A program made the translations under genes and the position numbers. A stretch of DNA of 54,686 nucleotides from Butyrivibrio sp. MC2021 (GTDB lineage: Bacteria > Bacillota > Clostridia > Lachnospirales > Lachnospiraceae): positions 1-54,686 of the forward strand of contig NZ_JHXX01000017.1 of assembly GCF_000621605.1 (NCBI RefSeq), read 5' to 3'. Numbering within the stretch: position 1 is the first letter of the stretch; each line of letters begins with the position of its first letter. The notes beneath the pieces were generated by a model that ran no database searches, was not told the DNA's origin, and saw only the letters and a list, made by a program, of their open reading frames with translations. Positions 35,601-43,017 of this stretch are shown here, piece after piece.

Positions 35601-35908
35601 TGGCCTCTGATGCTATTGAAGCCATTGGAAACAATGTCACAGTGAGCTTTGGAGTTCTGGATTTCGGAGAAAAGGGCGCCACCAGTGTTACTCTTGAGGG
35701 AAGAGCACCTAGGAATGCTAATACCATCCATCTCAGGTTCTATGATGAGGAGACCGGAACAGAAGAGAGGGAGATACTGGAATTTACTCAGTGTGATGAC
35801 TATACCAATCAGAGCTTTAAGATAAAGGAGAGATGTGGAAAGTGGGAAGCATCCTTCGTTTTCCTGCCGGGATGCTACTTTGATTTTAAAACAGTTATCT
35901 TTAAATGA
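32612..35908 (+). CDS. Large GH2 glycosidase (beta-galactosidase type) with C-terminal carbohydrate-binding-like modules
   Basis: This 1098-residue intracellular enzyme has the GH2 order: sugar-binding jelly roll (about 1-150), immunoglobulin-like domain, then TIM barrel. The acid/base is Glu374 in FMWSIGNEI, and the nucleophile is probably Glu453 in IYGSETYS. A DUF4982-like domain (about 565-630) and another beta domain follow. Two C-terminal beta-sandwich modules (about 850-970 and 975-1098) each resemble CBM6-type binding modules. No signal peptide is present, so it acts on imported oligosaccharides. Beta-galactosidase is the most common activity in this subgroup, but the exact sugar cannot be fixed. 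GGGGGAAG lies 4 nt before the ATG. It is monocistronic between two terminators. Confidence 0.88.
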   Translation: MKKLFNDGWKFRKFEYGTEYETALAAAGSFAEVSVPHDWMIEDSNNLYKDNTGWYCNSFEVADPSKKIFLIFDGTYMDSVVYINDAPAGEWKNGYSQFVLDVSGLVRAGENSIFVGVRSRYPSARWYTGAGIYRNVWIKELEETYIPENGVYVHSEKEGSGFIVKVRTEVLGEAAESATVSCALFDLEGNEVQLSKQFGDDKGREISFFVAEPKLWCPDSPSLYELRVALSSEGVVLQEERIQTGFKDLRFDPAEGFFVNGKSTKIQGVCIHHDLGALGVAFNKNAMRRRMCQFKDLGVNAIRLSHNVYAPEVLELADEMGFFIDSEAFDMWERAKTDYDYAQFWEQWHEKDVASWVRRDRNHVSVFMWSIGNEIYDTHADDRGREITKELRRLVEVHDPLKNALVTSASNYMPWENAQKCAEELEVVGYNYAENFYEKHHEEHPDWIIYGSETYSIVQSRNIYHFPLREKILSDTDLQCSSLENSTTSWGAESIENCICYDRDLKFSLGQFIWTGYDYIGEPTPYHTKNSYFGLIDTAGFPKDAYYVWKSAWVSREKDPFVHIFPYWDFNEGQEIDVRVASNGYEVELFLNGKSLGRQCLTHEPGSGNHIIADYSLIYEKGSLEAVVYDEKGNEIARDVRKSFGDTVKLDIKAGKGNTFGDIIFAEISALDVEGNPVENANDYVHVSVKGGRLLGLDNGDSTDYDSYKADTRRLFGGKLLAIVQSDSEGAEVEIVAELQKPTAVRAIRLSSDKGQKIGPDSKTIVVTADIFPASAVGQELTFRALNSKGTESNLAKIETEGNKAVITALGDGQFRLRCEATNGADCVKVISELEFEVAGIGTAYLDPYGYIYGSSYTSSIGKTGAGNEQGVASYRDEETVISFEGVDFGRDGSNEITVDIFGLSDDPYDFEIWKGIPGSEGAVLIGKVVYHKKSIWNVYQPDTWTLDERLTGIQTVSFKVFDKVHIKGFSFARQLRAYTGIPAIEADSVYGDTYTMASDAIEAIGNNVTVSFGVLDFGEKGATSVTLEGRAPRNANTIHLRFYDEETGTEEREILEFTQCDDYTNQSFKIKERCGKWEASFVFLPGCYFDFKTVIFK

Positions 35909-35922
35909 TATTTTAGAGTATA

Positions 35923-35966
35923 AAAAAGCTGCCAGAGCTGATAATAAAAGGCTCTGACAGCTTTTT
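35923..35966. terminator. Bidirectional terminator after the large GH2 gene
   Basis: A 16-bp stem with one mismatch (35923-35938 with 35951-35966) has A-rich left and T-rich right flanks. It serves both the GH2 gene and the convergent cysteine hydrolase gene. Confidence 0.9.
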
Positions 35967-35974
35967 GAAATTAC

Positions 35975-36496
35975 TTATTTTACTATAATCTGGCAGGATC
36001 TCATGGTCTCGAGAGCTGCTTCGTGCTTCTCGGGGGTGACTCCTGCGCAGCAGGAAGAATCAACGCTTATCTTAACTTCAGGCATAAAGGCCTTGAGCAT
36101 AAGGGCGTTTGAAACTACGCAGATATCGGTGCAAAGACCGTTAAGTTCCAGTTCGATTTCTTCCTTTTCAGAGATTTTTTTGATCGTATCTACAAGAGCT
36201 GTTGAGCCAAAGGTTGGCTTATCTACCAGGGTTGCACCTTTTAATACTTCTGCGACCCTGGAATCCAGCTCCCATCCGGGAGTGCCTTCAACACAGTGTT
36301 CAACAGGAAGAAATGCGCCTTCCTGAGTAGTCATATAATCGGGCTGATGAGTGTCTCTTGTGGCGAATACATCAGCTATGTCATAGCTTTTGATCTTATC
36401 CACAACGGCCGGAACGATGGCTACAGCCTCTTTGGTTCCCAGGGCTCCGTCTACGAAGTCCTTCTGCATATCAATAACAATAAGTATTTTTCTCAT
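35975..36496 (-). CDS. Isochorismatase-fold cysteine hydrolase (nicotinamidase-like)
   Basis: This 173-residue cytoplasmic hydrolase has the isochorismatase fold. The catalytic triad is visible as Asp in VIDMQKDF, Lys in VDKPTFGS, and the nucleophile Cys in GLCTDICVVSNAL, where the residue before the VSNAL helix is the usual one. It also has the ATRDTHQPDY metal-site segment typical of nicotinamidases. The likely reaction is nicotinamide to nicotinate, but related amidases share these motifs. The start at 36496 is chosen because GGAGG lies 5 nt upstream. The gene follows the bilin-reductase-like gene by 32 bp on the same strand, so the two probably form an operon. Confidence 0.85.
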   Translation of the reverse strand: MRKILIVIDMQKDFVDGALGTKEAVAIVPAVVDKIKSYDIADVFATRDTHQPDYMTTQEGAFLPVEHCVEGTPGWELDSRVAEVLKGATLVDKPTFGSTALVDTIKKISEKEEIELELNGLCTDICVVSNALMLKAFMPEVKISVDSSCCAGVTPEKHEAALETMRSCQIIVK

Positions 36497-36528
36497 AGTT
36501 CCTCCAACAAATAAAATCTTTCCCACCA

Positions 36529-37185
36529 TTATACAGTCGGATTATTCCTTAAGAAAAGCACTTTCTTGAACAATGCTGTAGTTTTTTCCTTGCCGAATTT
36601 CTGAACGAATACGTCGGTGGCAGGACCGCCGTTATTAAGAAGTCCGTCTACATAGTAGTCGATCTTTCTTGCCTTGGCCTCAGGGTCAGTTACCTTGGGT
36701 GCCTCGATCTCAAAAAAAGTCCTGTAATATTCAAGGCATATAGCATCAATGGCCGGGGTGTCTGCCTTTTTTCCCTGATAGCTTACAGTCTCGGGAAGGC
36801 GCACATCGTCGTACCAGGCAGGTTTAGCCTCCTCAGTGAATACGTAGTTCATATTTTTTTCTTTGATAGGGTGAAGCTTTTCAAGAGAAGTTTTCTCAAC
36901 CATGGTATCGTAGAATTCGATCATGGCCTTGTCTTTGCCGAAGGCGTGGATCCTGTCATAGGAAAAAAGCGGAAGATCAAGAACCGTAGGATTGATGATA
37001 AGAGTATCCATTTGAAGAAGTCCGAAAAATCCCTTGGCAACCATGGTTGAAACGTAGCCAAGGCCCTCTGCTTCGTAGGAATTCATGGTGAAGGTCATCC
37101 CCTTGACCTTGAGACCGGAGAATCCCTGGGATCCCAGTTCTTTTAGCTTGTGTTTGCCGTCGATAATCTTGAGTATTCTGTCCAT
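36529..37185 (-). CDS. Possible ferredoxin-dependent bilin reductase-like protein
   Basis: This 218-residue cytoplasmic protein has no obvious annotation. Three blocks fit the pattern of the PcyA/HY2 bilin reductase family in order: LIINPTVLDLPLFSYD (family: hydrophobic strand, then (Y/D)LP(I/L)FG.D), a central segment with acidic and tyrosine residues, and a C-terminal block from YYVDGLLNNGGPATD to KFGKEKTTALFKKVLF. The last recalls YCQQQxxNDKTRRVLEKAFG...VLFD of cyanobacterial PcyA. Length and block order match that fold. The start at 37185 follows GGGGAGGAC by 4 nt. It is cotranscribed with the nicotinamidase-like gene. This is inference from pattern memory; another fold is possible. Confidence 0.4.
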   Translation of the reverse strand: MDRILKIIDGKHKLKELGSQGFSGLKVKGMTFTMNSYEAEGLGYVSTMVAKGFFGLLQMDTLIINPTVLDLPLFSYDRIHAFGKDKAMIEFYDTMVEKTSLEKLHPIKEKNMNYVFTEEAKPAWYDDVRLPETVSYQGKKADTPAIDAICLEYYRTFFEIEAPKVTDPEAKARKIDYYVDGLLNNGGPATDVFVQKFGKEKTTALFKKVLFLRNNPTV

Positions 37186-37325
37186 TTTGTCCTCCCCAAC
37201 TGATATTAAGTCAACGAAATCATTATAATACAGCAAATGGGGGAAAGTCATTTTATATTTGCGCCATTTTACGCCAATTTGAGGTAATATATATCTTGAC
37301 TATAAAAATTGGGAGAGTATGGCAA

Positions 37326-38924
37326 ATGGCACAAAATGCAAAAATCACGGTGCACCCGGCCTATAAAGTGGGTGAAATATCGGACAAGCTCTTTTCGGCT
37401 TTCCTTGAACCGATCGGAACAATGGTCAACGGAACCATGTTCAATCCCAAGCATCCCACAGCGGACGAGCAGGGATTCAGAAGAGATTTTATCGATGCTC
37501 TGAAAAAGACAGGACTTCCGGCAGTGAGAATGCCAGGAGGCAACTTCGTTTCAGCATGGCAGTGGAAGGACTCCATCGGTCCCATGGACCAGAGGAAGGT
37601 TCACCTGGATCCCGCCTGGCATCAGTACATTTTGAATGATGTGGGACATGACGAATATCTTCAGTGGGCTCAAAAGGTGGGGACAGAGCCTCTTTATACC
37701 GTAAATATGGGAACAGGCACGATTCAGGATGCCATGGACCTGGTGGAATATACCAATCATGAGGGCGGATCCTACTGGTCAGACCTTCGTAAGAAGAACG
37801 GTCACGAGGATCCCTATAATGTAAAGATGTGGTATCTGGGCAATGAGATGGACGGCCCCTGGCAGCTGGGGGCCTGGGATAAGAATCCTGAGGGCTACGG
37901 CTGCAAGGTCCTTGAGACTTCCAAGGCCATCAAGTGGATAGATGAGTCCATTAAGACCGCTGTATGCGGCTCCTCAGCACCTTTTATGGAGGGCTTCCCT
38001 TCCTGGGATGAGGCGGTACTTAACAAGTGCTATGACGTAGTTGATTATGTTTCCGTTCATCACTATCACAGCGCACCTCCCGGAGATATCAGGTCTCTTT
38101 TGGGCGGATCACTGTACTACGAGGACTTCATCAATACTGAGATCGCCATGATCGATTACGTGGCTTCCAAGCACAGATCACCTAAGCAGGTGATGCTTTC
38201 CTTTGATGAATACGGAGCAATGGTAATGCCCAACCAGCCTCTTCATCCGGGTTATGGAAGATACAACATGGCAAGAAATCATTATCGCTTTGATCCCGAG
38301 AGAAGATATATTCTCCACGATCCGGACAACATGCCTGACCGCCAGTTCCCCGGCGGAGATATGCTCCACGCCCTTTCCATGGCTTCAATTCAGCTGGCAC
38401 TTCTTCGTCACGCTGACAGAGTTAAGATCGGCTGTATGACAGGAGGCCTGGGAGCACTGGCTTCTTCAAACCATGACCACGTATGGAGATCTGCTTCCCA
38501 CTACGTATACATGCAGCTTCTTCAGTATGCCAAGGGAACATCCCTGGACACCAAGGTGGAGAGCGAGACCTACGATATGCCCGGCTATGCCATCGAAGAT
38601 ACCTCACAGTACACAGGAAAAGAGGGCGTCAACTTCATCGATGCTGCTTCCGCCTGGGATGAGGAAAACGGCCGCCTTACTGTATTTGCCATCAACAGAA
38701 ACGAGGACGCCGAGTATCCTCTTACCATTGACCTTAAGGGCTTTGAAGGCTACAGACCTGCCGCAGCCTACAGACTTTTCACAGAGGATATGGATCTTAA
38801 GAACAGCTTTGAAAATGACGAGCTCCTTATGCCGGAAAAAGAGGAGAATTATACCTTCGAGAACGGAGAACTCAAGGTTCACGTTAAGCCTCTTTCCTGG
38901 AATGTATATGTTTTTGAAAAGTAA
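37326..38924 (+). CDS. GH51 alpha-L-arabinofuranosidase
   Basis: This 532-residue GH51 enzyme removes terminal arabinofuranose from arabinan and arabinoxylan fragments. It has a TIM barrel and a C-terminal beta-sandwich. The acid/base is Glu174 (YLGNEMDGP) and the nucleophile is Glu295 (SFDEYGAM), almost the same positions as in the Geobacillus enzyme. The segment RMPGGNFVSAWQWKDSIGP is a family hallmark. There is no signal peptide, so it is intracellular. The start at 37326 has GGGAGAG 8 nt upstream; a TTG ten codons earlier is less likely. It is divergent from the bilin-reductase-like gene, and a terminator follows. Confidence 0.93.
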   Translation: MAQNAKITVHPAYKVGEISDKLFSAFLEPIGTMVNGTMFNPKHPTADEQGFRRDFIDALKKTGLPAVRMPGGNFVSAWQWKDSIGPMDQRKVHLDPAWHQYILNDVGHDEYLQWAQKVGTEPLYTVNMGTGTIQDAMDLVEYTNHEGGSYWSDLRKKNGHEDPYNVKMWYLGNEMDGPWQLGAWDKNPEGYGCKVLETSKAIKWIDESIKTAVCGSSAPFMEGFPSWDEAVLNKCYDVVDYVSVHHYHSAPPGDIRSLLGGSLYYEDFINTEIAMIDYVASKHRSPKQVMLSFDEYGAMVMPNQPLHPGYGRYNMARNHYRFDPERRYILHDPDNMPDRQFPGGDMLHALSMASIQLALLRHADRVKIGCMTGGLGALASSNHDHVWRSASHYVYMQLLQYAKGTSLDTKVESETYDMPGYAIEDTSQYTGKEGVNFIDAASAWDEENGRLTVFAINRNEDAEYPLTIDLKGFEGYRPAAAYRLFTEDMDLKNSFENDELLMPEKEENYTFENGELKVHVKPLSWNVYVFEK

Positions 38925-38945
38925 AAAATAAATAATTGATCGCTG

Positions 38946-38979
38946 AAGGCTCGCATCACGCTGTGGCGCGGGCCTTTTT
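38946..38979 (+). terminator. Terminator after the arabinofuranosidase gene
   Basis: Stem AAGGCTCGC with GCGGGCCTT (38946-38954 and 38968-38976) has one G-T position and is followed by TTTTTC. Confidence 0.8.
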
Positions 38980-38996
38980 CCTATATTTGTGTTAGC

Positions 38997-39026
38997 TTGA
39001 CACAACAACAAACACTATACTAGAAT
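38997..39026 (+). promoter_or_regulatory. Promoter before the small Cys/His membrane gene
   Basis: TTGACA (38997-39002) and TAGAAT (39021-39026) are 18 bp apart; a TATACT at 39016-39021 overlaps but is too close to the -35. The gene starts at 39061. No classical Zur box was recognised. Confidence 0.5.
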
Positions 39027-39060
39027 GAAGTTGACTAAACGAGGCAAAGGAGAAAAAGAT

Positions 39061-39381
39061 ATGAGCGTTAGCAAAGCTACCGGAACTCATATAGTAAAGA
39101 AGCTGTCGGCTGCATTTATCTGCATCTGGCTTCTTCTTGGTGTGACTTTCTCTGCCTTCTTTTTAGCTAAGGAGTATGACCATCACTGCCACATGGATGA
39201 CTGTCCCATATGTCAGACCATGGCAGTTTGTGAGAGCTTTGTAAATGAGCTGGGCAGTGTTATTCTTACTGCAGCTGTGGCATTCGCTTGCCTGGTTCTT
39301 ACTATTCTTTTGATCAAGCAGAGCTTTGAAATACTTTGCGCACCTACTCCTGTCAGCTGTAAGGTCAGACTAAATAATTAA
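39061..39381 (+). CDS. Small two-helix membrane protein with Cys/His-rich loop
   Basis: This 106-residue protein has two membrane helices (about 16-36 and 69-87). They are separated by a loop HHCHMDDCPICQTMAVC (41-57) with three His and four Cys, a likely metal site outside or between membranes. The start at 39061 has AAAGGAG 9 nt upstream. It sits immediately before the metal-uptake genes, suggesting a metal-binding accessory. However, two hairpins at 39388 and 39454 lie between it and the binding-protein gene, so expression may be uncoupled. No known family is assigned. Confidence 0.65.
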   Translation: MSVSKATGTHIVKKLSAAFICIWLLLGVTFSAFFLAKEYDHHCHMDDCPICQTMAVCESFVNELGSVILTAAVAFACLVLTILLIKQSFEILCAPTPVSCKVRLNN

Positions 39382-39387
39382 GTATCT

Positions 39388-39412
39388 TAAAGGGCAGATT
39401 CTGCCTTTTTTT
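39388..39412 (+). terminator. Terminator after the Cys/His membrane gene
   Basis: GGCAG (39393-39397) pairs with CTGCC (39401-39405), extended by A/T pairs with one bulged G, and is followed by seven Ts. Confidence 0.7.
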
Positions 39413-39453
39413 CCTGAATAAACAGTAACTGACAATTAAATAATTACGTAAAA

Positions 39454-39485
39454 CTTCTGTCTTGAAATGACAGAGGTATTTTTCG
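39454..39485 (+). promoter_or_regulatory. Leader hairpin with T-tract before the metal-binding lipoprotein gene
   Basis: CTTCTGTC (39454-39461) pairs with GACAGAGG (39469-39476), 8 bp including a G-T pair, and is followed by TATTTTT. It lies only 20 nt before the gene start, after a separate terminator. It may attenuate the uptake operon or be a second terminator. Confidence 0.45.
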
Positions 39486-39504
39486 TGCACCATAGGAGGA
39501 AATT

Positions 39505-40527
39505 ATGAAGAGAATTCTTTCTGTATTTTTTGCTGCAACCATGCTGATCTTGTGCCTGTCCGGCTGTGGGAGCAAGGCTCCTTCCCCGGCGATTATTGAT
39601 GATGTTCAGACTGCAAAGGCGGCTGCGCCTTCAGACATCAGCATTGTCACAACTATTTTTCCCGAATACGACTGGGTAAAAAACATTCTGGGAGACAATC
39701 CCGCCGGGGCACAGACAACAATGCTTCTTGATAACGGCGTGGACCTTCACAGCTATCAGCCCTCTGCAGAGGACATTTTGAAGATATCCACCTGCAATCT
39801 TTTTATCTATGTGGGCGGCGAGTCTGACGAGTGGGTGGAGGATGCCCTTAAGGAAGCAGTCAACGGCAATATGAAGGTTATTAACCTGATGGAGCTCCTG
39901 GCGGATGAGATTAAAGAGGAAGAGATAGTAGAGGGCATGGAGGCCGAGGAAGAAGAGGAAGAGGGCGAAGAAAGAGAAGAGGAGGAAGTTGAATATGACG
40001 AGCATGTGTGGCTTTCTCTGAAAAATACTAAAAAGCTCTGCGGAGCCATAGAAAAGGCTCTTGAGGAGATAAATCCTGTCAATGCCGAGATCTACAGGGC
40101 AAACGCAGATGCCTATGTATCAGGCCTGGATAGTCTTGATAAGGAATATGAAGCTGCTGTTGCCGGGGCTTCTTTAGACACTGTTTTATTCGGAGACAGA
40201 TTCCCCTTCAGATACCTGGTGGATGATTATGGCCTTAAATACTACGCAGCCTTTGTGGGATGTTCCGCTGAGACCGAAGCCAGTTTTGAAACCATCATTT
40301 TTCTTGCGGGAAAAGTGGATGAACTGGGACTTCCCGCAATTCTTACCATAGAAAGCAGCGACGGAAAGATAGCTGAAACCGTAAAAAATAATACCGGGGC
40401 TAAGGATCAGGAGATTTTTTCCATGAACTCCATGCAGTCCACCACCGGTGCTGATGTGGAAGCGGGAGCATCTTACCTGGGAATAATGGAAGAGAATCTT
40501 GAAGTATTAAAGAAAGCACTTAACTGA
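39505..40527 (+). CDS. znuA: Metal ABC transporter substrate-binding lipoprotein (ZnuA-like)
   Basis: This 340-residue cluster A-1 metal-binding lipoprotein has a signal peptide and lipobox with Cys21 (CLSGCGS). Metal ligand candidates are His82 (VDLHSYQPS), His167 (YDEHVWLSL) and Glu in TIESSDGK. Two features are unusual. The third family histidine position reads FGDRFPFRYL, with Asp231 where zinc proteins usually have His. The loop before His167 (138-165) is almost entirely glutamate instead of histidine-rich. The protein delivers metal, probably zinc or manganese, to the ATPase-permease pair encoded downstream. AGGAGG precedes the ATG. The ligand substitutions leave the metal open. Confidence 0.88.
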   Translation: MKRILSVFFAATMLILCLSGCGSKAPSPAIIDDVQTAKAAAPSDISIVTTIFPEYDWVKNILGDNPAGAQTTMLLDNGVDLHSYQPSAEDILKISTCNLFIYVGGESDEWVEDALKEAVNGNMKVINLMELLADEIKEEEIVEGMEAEEEEEEGEEREEEEVEYDEHVWLSLKNTKKLCGAIEKALEEINPVNAEIYRANADAYVSGLDSLDKEYEAAVAGASLDTVLFGDRFPFRYLVDDYGLKYYAAFVGCSAETEASFETIIFLAGKVDELGLPAILTIESSDGKIAETVKNNTGAKDQEIFSMNSMQSTTGADVEAGASYLGIMEENLEVLKKALN

Positions 40528-40541
40528 TTCAGGAGGTAAAA

Positions 40542-41249
40542 ATGGCACTTATCACTGTAAAGGATCTTGCCCTTGGATATGAGAACAGGGCGGTAGTAAG
40601 CGGGCTGGATTTTGAGGTAGAAAGCGGCGATTACTTATGTATAGTGGGGGAAAACGGTTCGGGAAAGACTACTCTTATGAGGACACTTTTAGGCCTGCAG
40701 GAGCCCATATCGGGGCAGATCCTTTTCGGTGATGGCATTAGAAAAAATGAGATAGGATATCTGCCTCAGCAGACCCAGGTTCAGAAGGATTTTCCCGCCA
40801 CCGTGGCAGAAATTGTTCTGTCCGGCTGTGCAGGCTCCCTGGGAAACAGATTTTTTTACGGAAAAAAAGAAAAGCAAAAAGCTGCTGAAAATATGAAAAG
40901 GATGGAGATTGAGAGTCTGAAGAAGCGATGCTTCAGGGAGCTTTCCGGAGGACAGCAGCAAAGAGTCCTTCTGGCAAGGGCTTTGTGTGCCGCGGAGAGA
41001 ATACTTCTTTTGGATGAGCCTGTTTCAGGGCTGGATCCCAAGGTCACAGCCGAGATGTACAGCGAGATAAAAAAGCTAAATGACGGAGGTATCACCATTA
41101 TCATGATCTCTCATGACATAGATAGCTGTATCAGATATGCAGGCAAAATCCTGCATCTGGGCGAAAACATCTTTTTCGGAAGTAAAGATGAATACCTCCG
41201 AAGCAGAATGGGAAAGACATTTACTCAGGAGGGAGGTGCGATAGCATGA
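40542..41249 (+). CDS. znuC: Metal ABC transporter ATPase
   Basis: This 235-residue ATPase of the zinc/manganese uptake class has Walker A GENGSGKTT, signature LSGGQQQR, Walker B LLDEPVSGLDP and switch motif ISHD. It lies 14 bp after the binding-protein gene behind AGGAGG, and overlaps the permease gene by 4 bp, so the transporter components are coupled. The metal specificity follows only from the binding protein. No odd residues were noted in the nucleotide site. Confidence 0.93.
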   Translation: MALITVKDLALGYENRAVVSGLDFEVESGDYLCIVGENGSGKTTLMRTLLGLQEPISGQILFGDGIRKNEIGYLPQQTQVQKDFPATVAEIVLSGCAGSLGNRFFYGKKEKQKAAENMKRMEIESLKKRCFRELSGGQQQRVLLARALCAAERILLLDEPVSGLDPKVTAEMYSEIKKLNDGGITIIMISHDIDSCIRYAGKILHLGENIFFGSKDEYLRSRMGKTFTQEGGAIA

Positions 41250-42088
41250 TGGAAAAACTCTTTTTATATCTCCAGTATCCCTTTGTTAGATATGCCATCA
41301 TTGTTGGCGTTCTCATCGCACTTTCCTCCTCCCTTTTGGGAGTTACCCTGGTGCTGAAGAGGTTTTCTTTTATCGGAGACGGCCTGTCCCATGTGGCCTT
41401 CGGTGCCATGGCCATTGCCAGTGTTCTTAAGCTGGCTGATAAAATGACGCTGATACTTCCGGTTACAATATTGAGCGCAGTGGTCCTGCTGAAAAGAGGG
41501 CATAACGCCAGGATAAAAGGGGATGCCATGATTGCCATGATTTCAGTCGGAGCCCTGGCCTTTGGCTATCTTCTTATGAATGTGTTTTCGTCCTCTGCCA
41601 ATATTTCAGGGGATGTCTGCAGTACATTGTTTGGTTCTACCTCGATTCTTACGCTGACAGCAGGGGAAGTTACAGCATGTGTGATTCTGTCGCTGGTGGT
41701 TGTTGGGATGTTTGTTATCTTGTACAACAGATTGTTTGCGGTGACCTTCGATGAGAGCTTTGCCAAGGCAACCGGGGTTAAGACCGACAGATACAACCTT
41801 ATAGTTGCGGTGATGATTGCGGTTATCATCGTTCTTGCCATGAATCTTGTGGGATCTTTGCTTATTTCCGCACTGGTGATATTTCCTGCTTTATCAGCAA
41901 TGCGGGTATTTAAAAGTTTTAAGAGCGTTACTGTTTTTGCGGCAGGTTTTTCTGTGATCTGTGCCCTGGCAGGTATCATCATTTCCATTCTGGCTGGAAC
42001 CCCGGTGGGTTCCACAATCGTTGCGGTGGATGTGGCTGCGTTTTTTGTCTGCTTCTTCTCAGGGAAGCTGATTGGAGGTATAGCATGA
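41246..42088 (+). CDS. znuB: Metal ABC transporter permease
   Basis: This 280-residue integral membrane protein of the ABC-3 family (ZnuB/TroC-like) has eight to nine helices. Family segments include LKRFSFIGDGLSHVAFG and the cytoplasmic coupling region FDESFAKATGVKTDRYN. It overlaps the ATPase gene by 4 bp and the downstream lipoprotein gene by 4 bp, so four genes from the binding protein onwards are translated as one unit. The homodimer of this protein forms the membrane channel. Confidence 0.93.
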   Translation: MMEKLFLYLQYPFVRYAIIVGVLIALSSSLLGVTLVLKRFSFIGDGLSHVAFGAMAIASVLKLADKMTLILPVTILSAVVLLKRGHNARIKGDAMIAMISVGALAFGYLLMNVFSSSANISGDVCSTLFGSTSILTLTAGEVTACVILSLVVVGMFVILYNRLFAVTFDESFAKATGVKTDRYNLIVAVMIAVIIVLAMNLVGSLLISALVIFPALSAMRVFKSFKSVTVFAAGFSVICALAGIIISILAGTPVGSTIVAVDVAAFFVCFFSGKLIGGIA

Positions 42089-42732
42089 GGATAAGAAATG
42101 TTTTGCCGGCCATAATGGTATTTTGTGCTCTGACCTTGCAGGCCTGCGGGGCTGAAAATAGCACAGGTACCCCCGTCAGCAGGACAAATTCGGGACCTGC
42201 CACGGTCAATGATGTCCTGGCTGAAAATATGGCAAAGGAGGATGCCTCCGTGGTGATCGAGGAAGAAAGCGTCCCTTCTTCCGCGGAAGCCTCTGAAGAG
42301 TCATCACAGGAGGCTCAGGCACAGGCTGATGCTTCTATAGAAGCATCCACTTTGGATGACACCGAAGTTACAACTCCTGATGGGGATTACATAGATCTGA
42401 CGGCTCTTTCAGGCACCATGATCTACTCCGAAGTCTACAACATGATGTATTATCCCGAAAGCTATGTTGGAAAGGTCATCCGCATGGAGGGCATATTTTC
42501 AGATTATTATGACGAAGAAAAGGGCAAGAACTTCTACGGCTGTATCATAACCGATGCCACCGCCTGTTGCGCCCAGGGAGTGGAGTTTGAACCCATAGAT
42601 TCATATATTTACCCCGATGATTTCCCTGAGGATGGCGATAAGATTATCGTGGAAGGAACCTTCGACCTATACGAAGACGACGGCTATACCTATTGCACCC
42701 TGCGAAACGCCATCATGGAACGGATATTTTGA
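42085..42732 (+). CDS. Metal-operon lipoprotein with a DUF1980-like C-terminal domain
   Basis: This 215-residue protein has a lipobox (LQACGAE, Cys21), a long Ser/Ala/Glu-rich linker (about 30-115) and a folded C-terminal domain. The domain contains VIRMEGIFSDYYDEE and IITDATACCAQGVEFEP. The last motif matches the CC-containing segment of the DUF1980 family (COG3689, YcgQ-like), which often accompanies zinc homeostasis genes. The gene overlaps the permease by 4 bp, so it is a fixed part of this metal operon. It is probably an extracellular metal-binding or maturation factor; the biochemical role is unknown. Confidence 0.7.
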   Translation: MRIRNVLPAIMVFCALTLQACGAENSTGTPVSRTNSGPATVNDVLAENMAKEDASVVIEEESVPSSAEASEESSQEAQAQADASIEASTLDDTEVTTPDGDYIDLTALSGTMIYSEVYNMMYYPESYVGKVIRMEGIFSDYYDEEKGKNFYGCIITDATACCAQGVEFEPIDSYIYPDDFPEDGDKIIVEGTFDLYEDDGYTYCTLRNAIMERIF

Positions 42733-42932
42733 GATGGTGTATATCATTAACTGCTTCGTATAAAAAGCTCACATTGTGAACAAGGGGAATCATTAAATCA
42801 GGAATATTGGGAAAAATCAGCTGATGGAATACACAGTAGGGGACGAATCTATTATCAGTGTGGATGAATATCGAGTGCAATGCACACTTTAAAGCGATTT
42901 TCACCTATTTTTTATGCTACAAGTCAGGACAA

Positions 42933-42941
42933 TGATATAAT
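42933..42941 (+). promoter_or_regulatory. Extended -10 promoter of the LRR surface protein gene
   Basis: TGATATAAT has the same sequence as the extended -10 before the HD-GYP gene and lies 76 nt before the start at 43018. The 285-bp gap from 42733 has no other recognisable element except the shared motif at 42971-42987 and a 22-codon frame without a convincing ribosome binding site. Confidence 0.45.
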
Positions 42942-42970
42942 AAAGGCAGTGTCTTACGATTTAATACCAA

Positions 42971-42987
42971 TGAGTATCATTTAGTTT
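42971..42987 (+). promoter_or_regulatory. Shared upstream motif, copy 2
   Basis: TGAGTATCATTTAGTTT differs by one base from 32231-32247. Here it lies in the transcribed leader, 30 nt before the start codon, if the TATAAT at 42936 is used. Confidence 0.3.
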
Positions 42988-43017
42988 CACAAGTATATTT
43001 TTACGGAGGAGTTTTAT

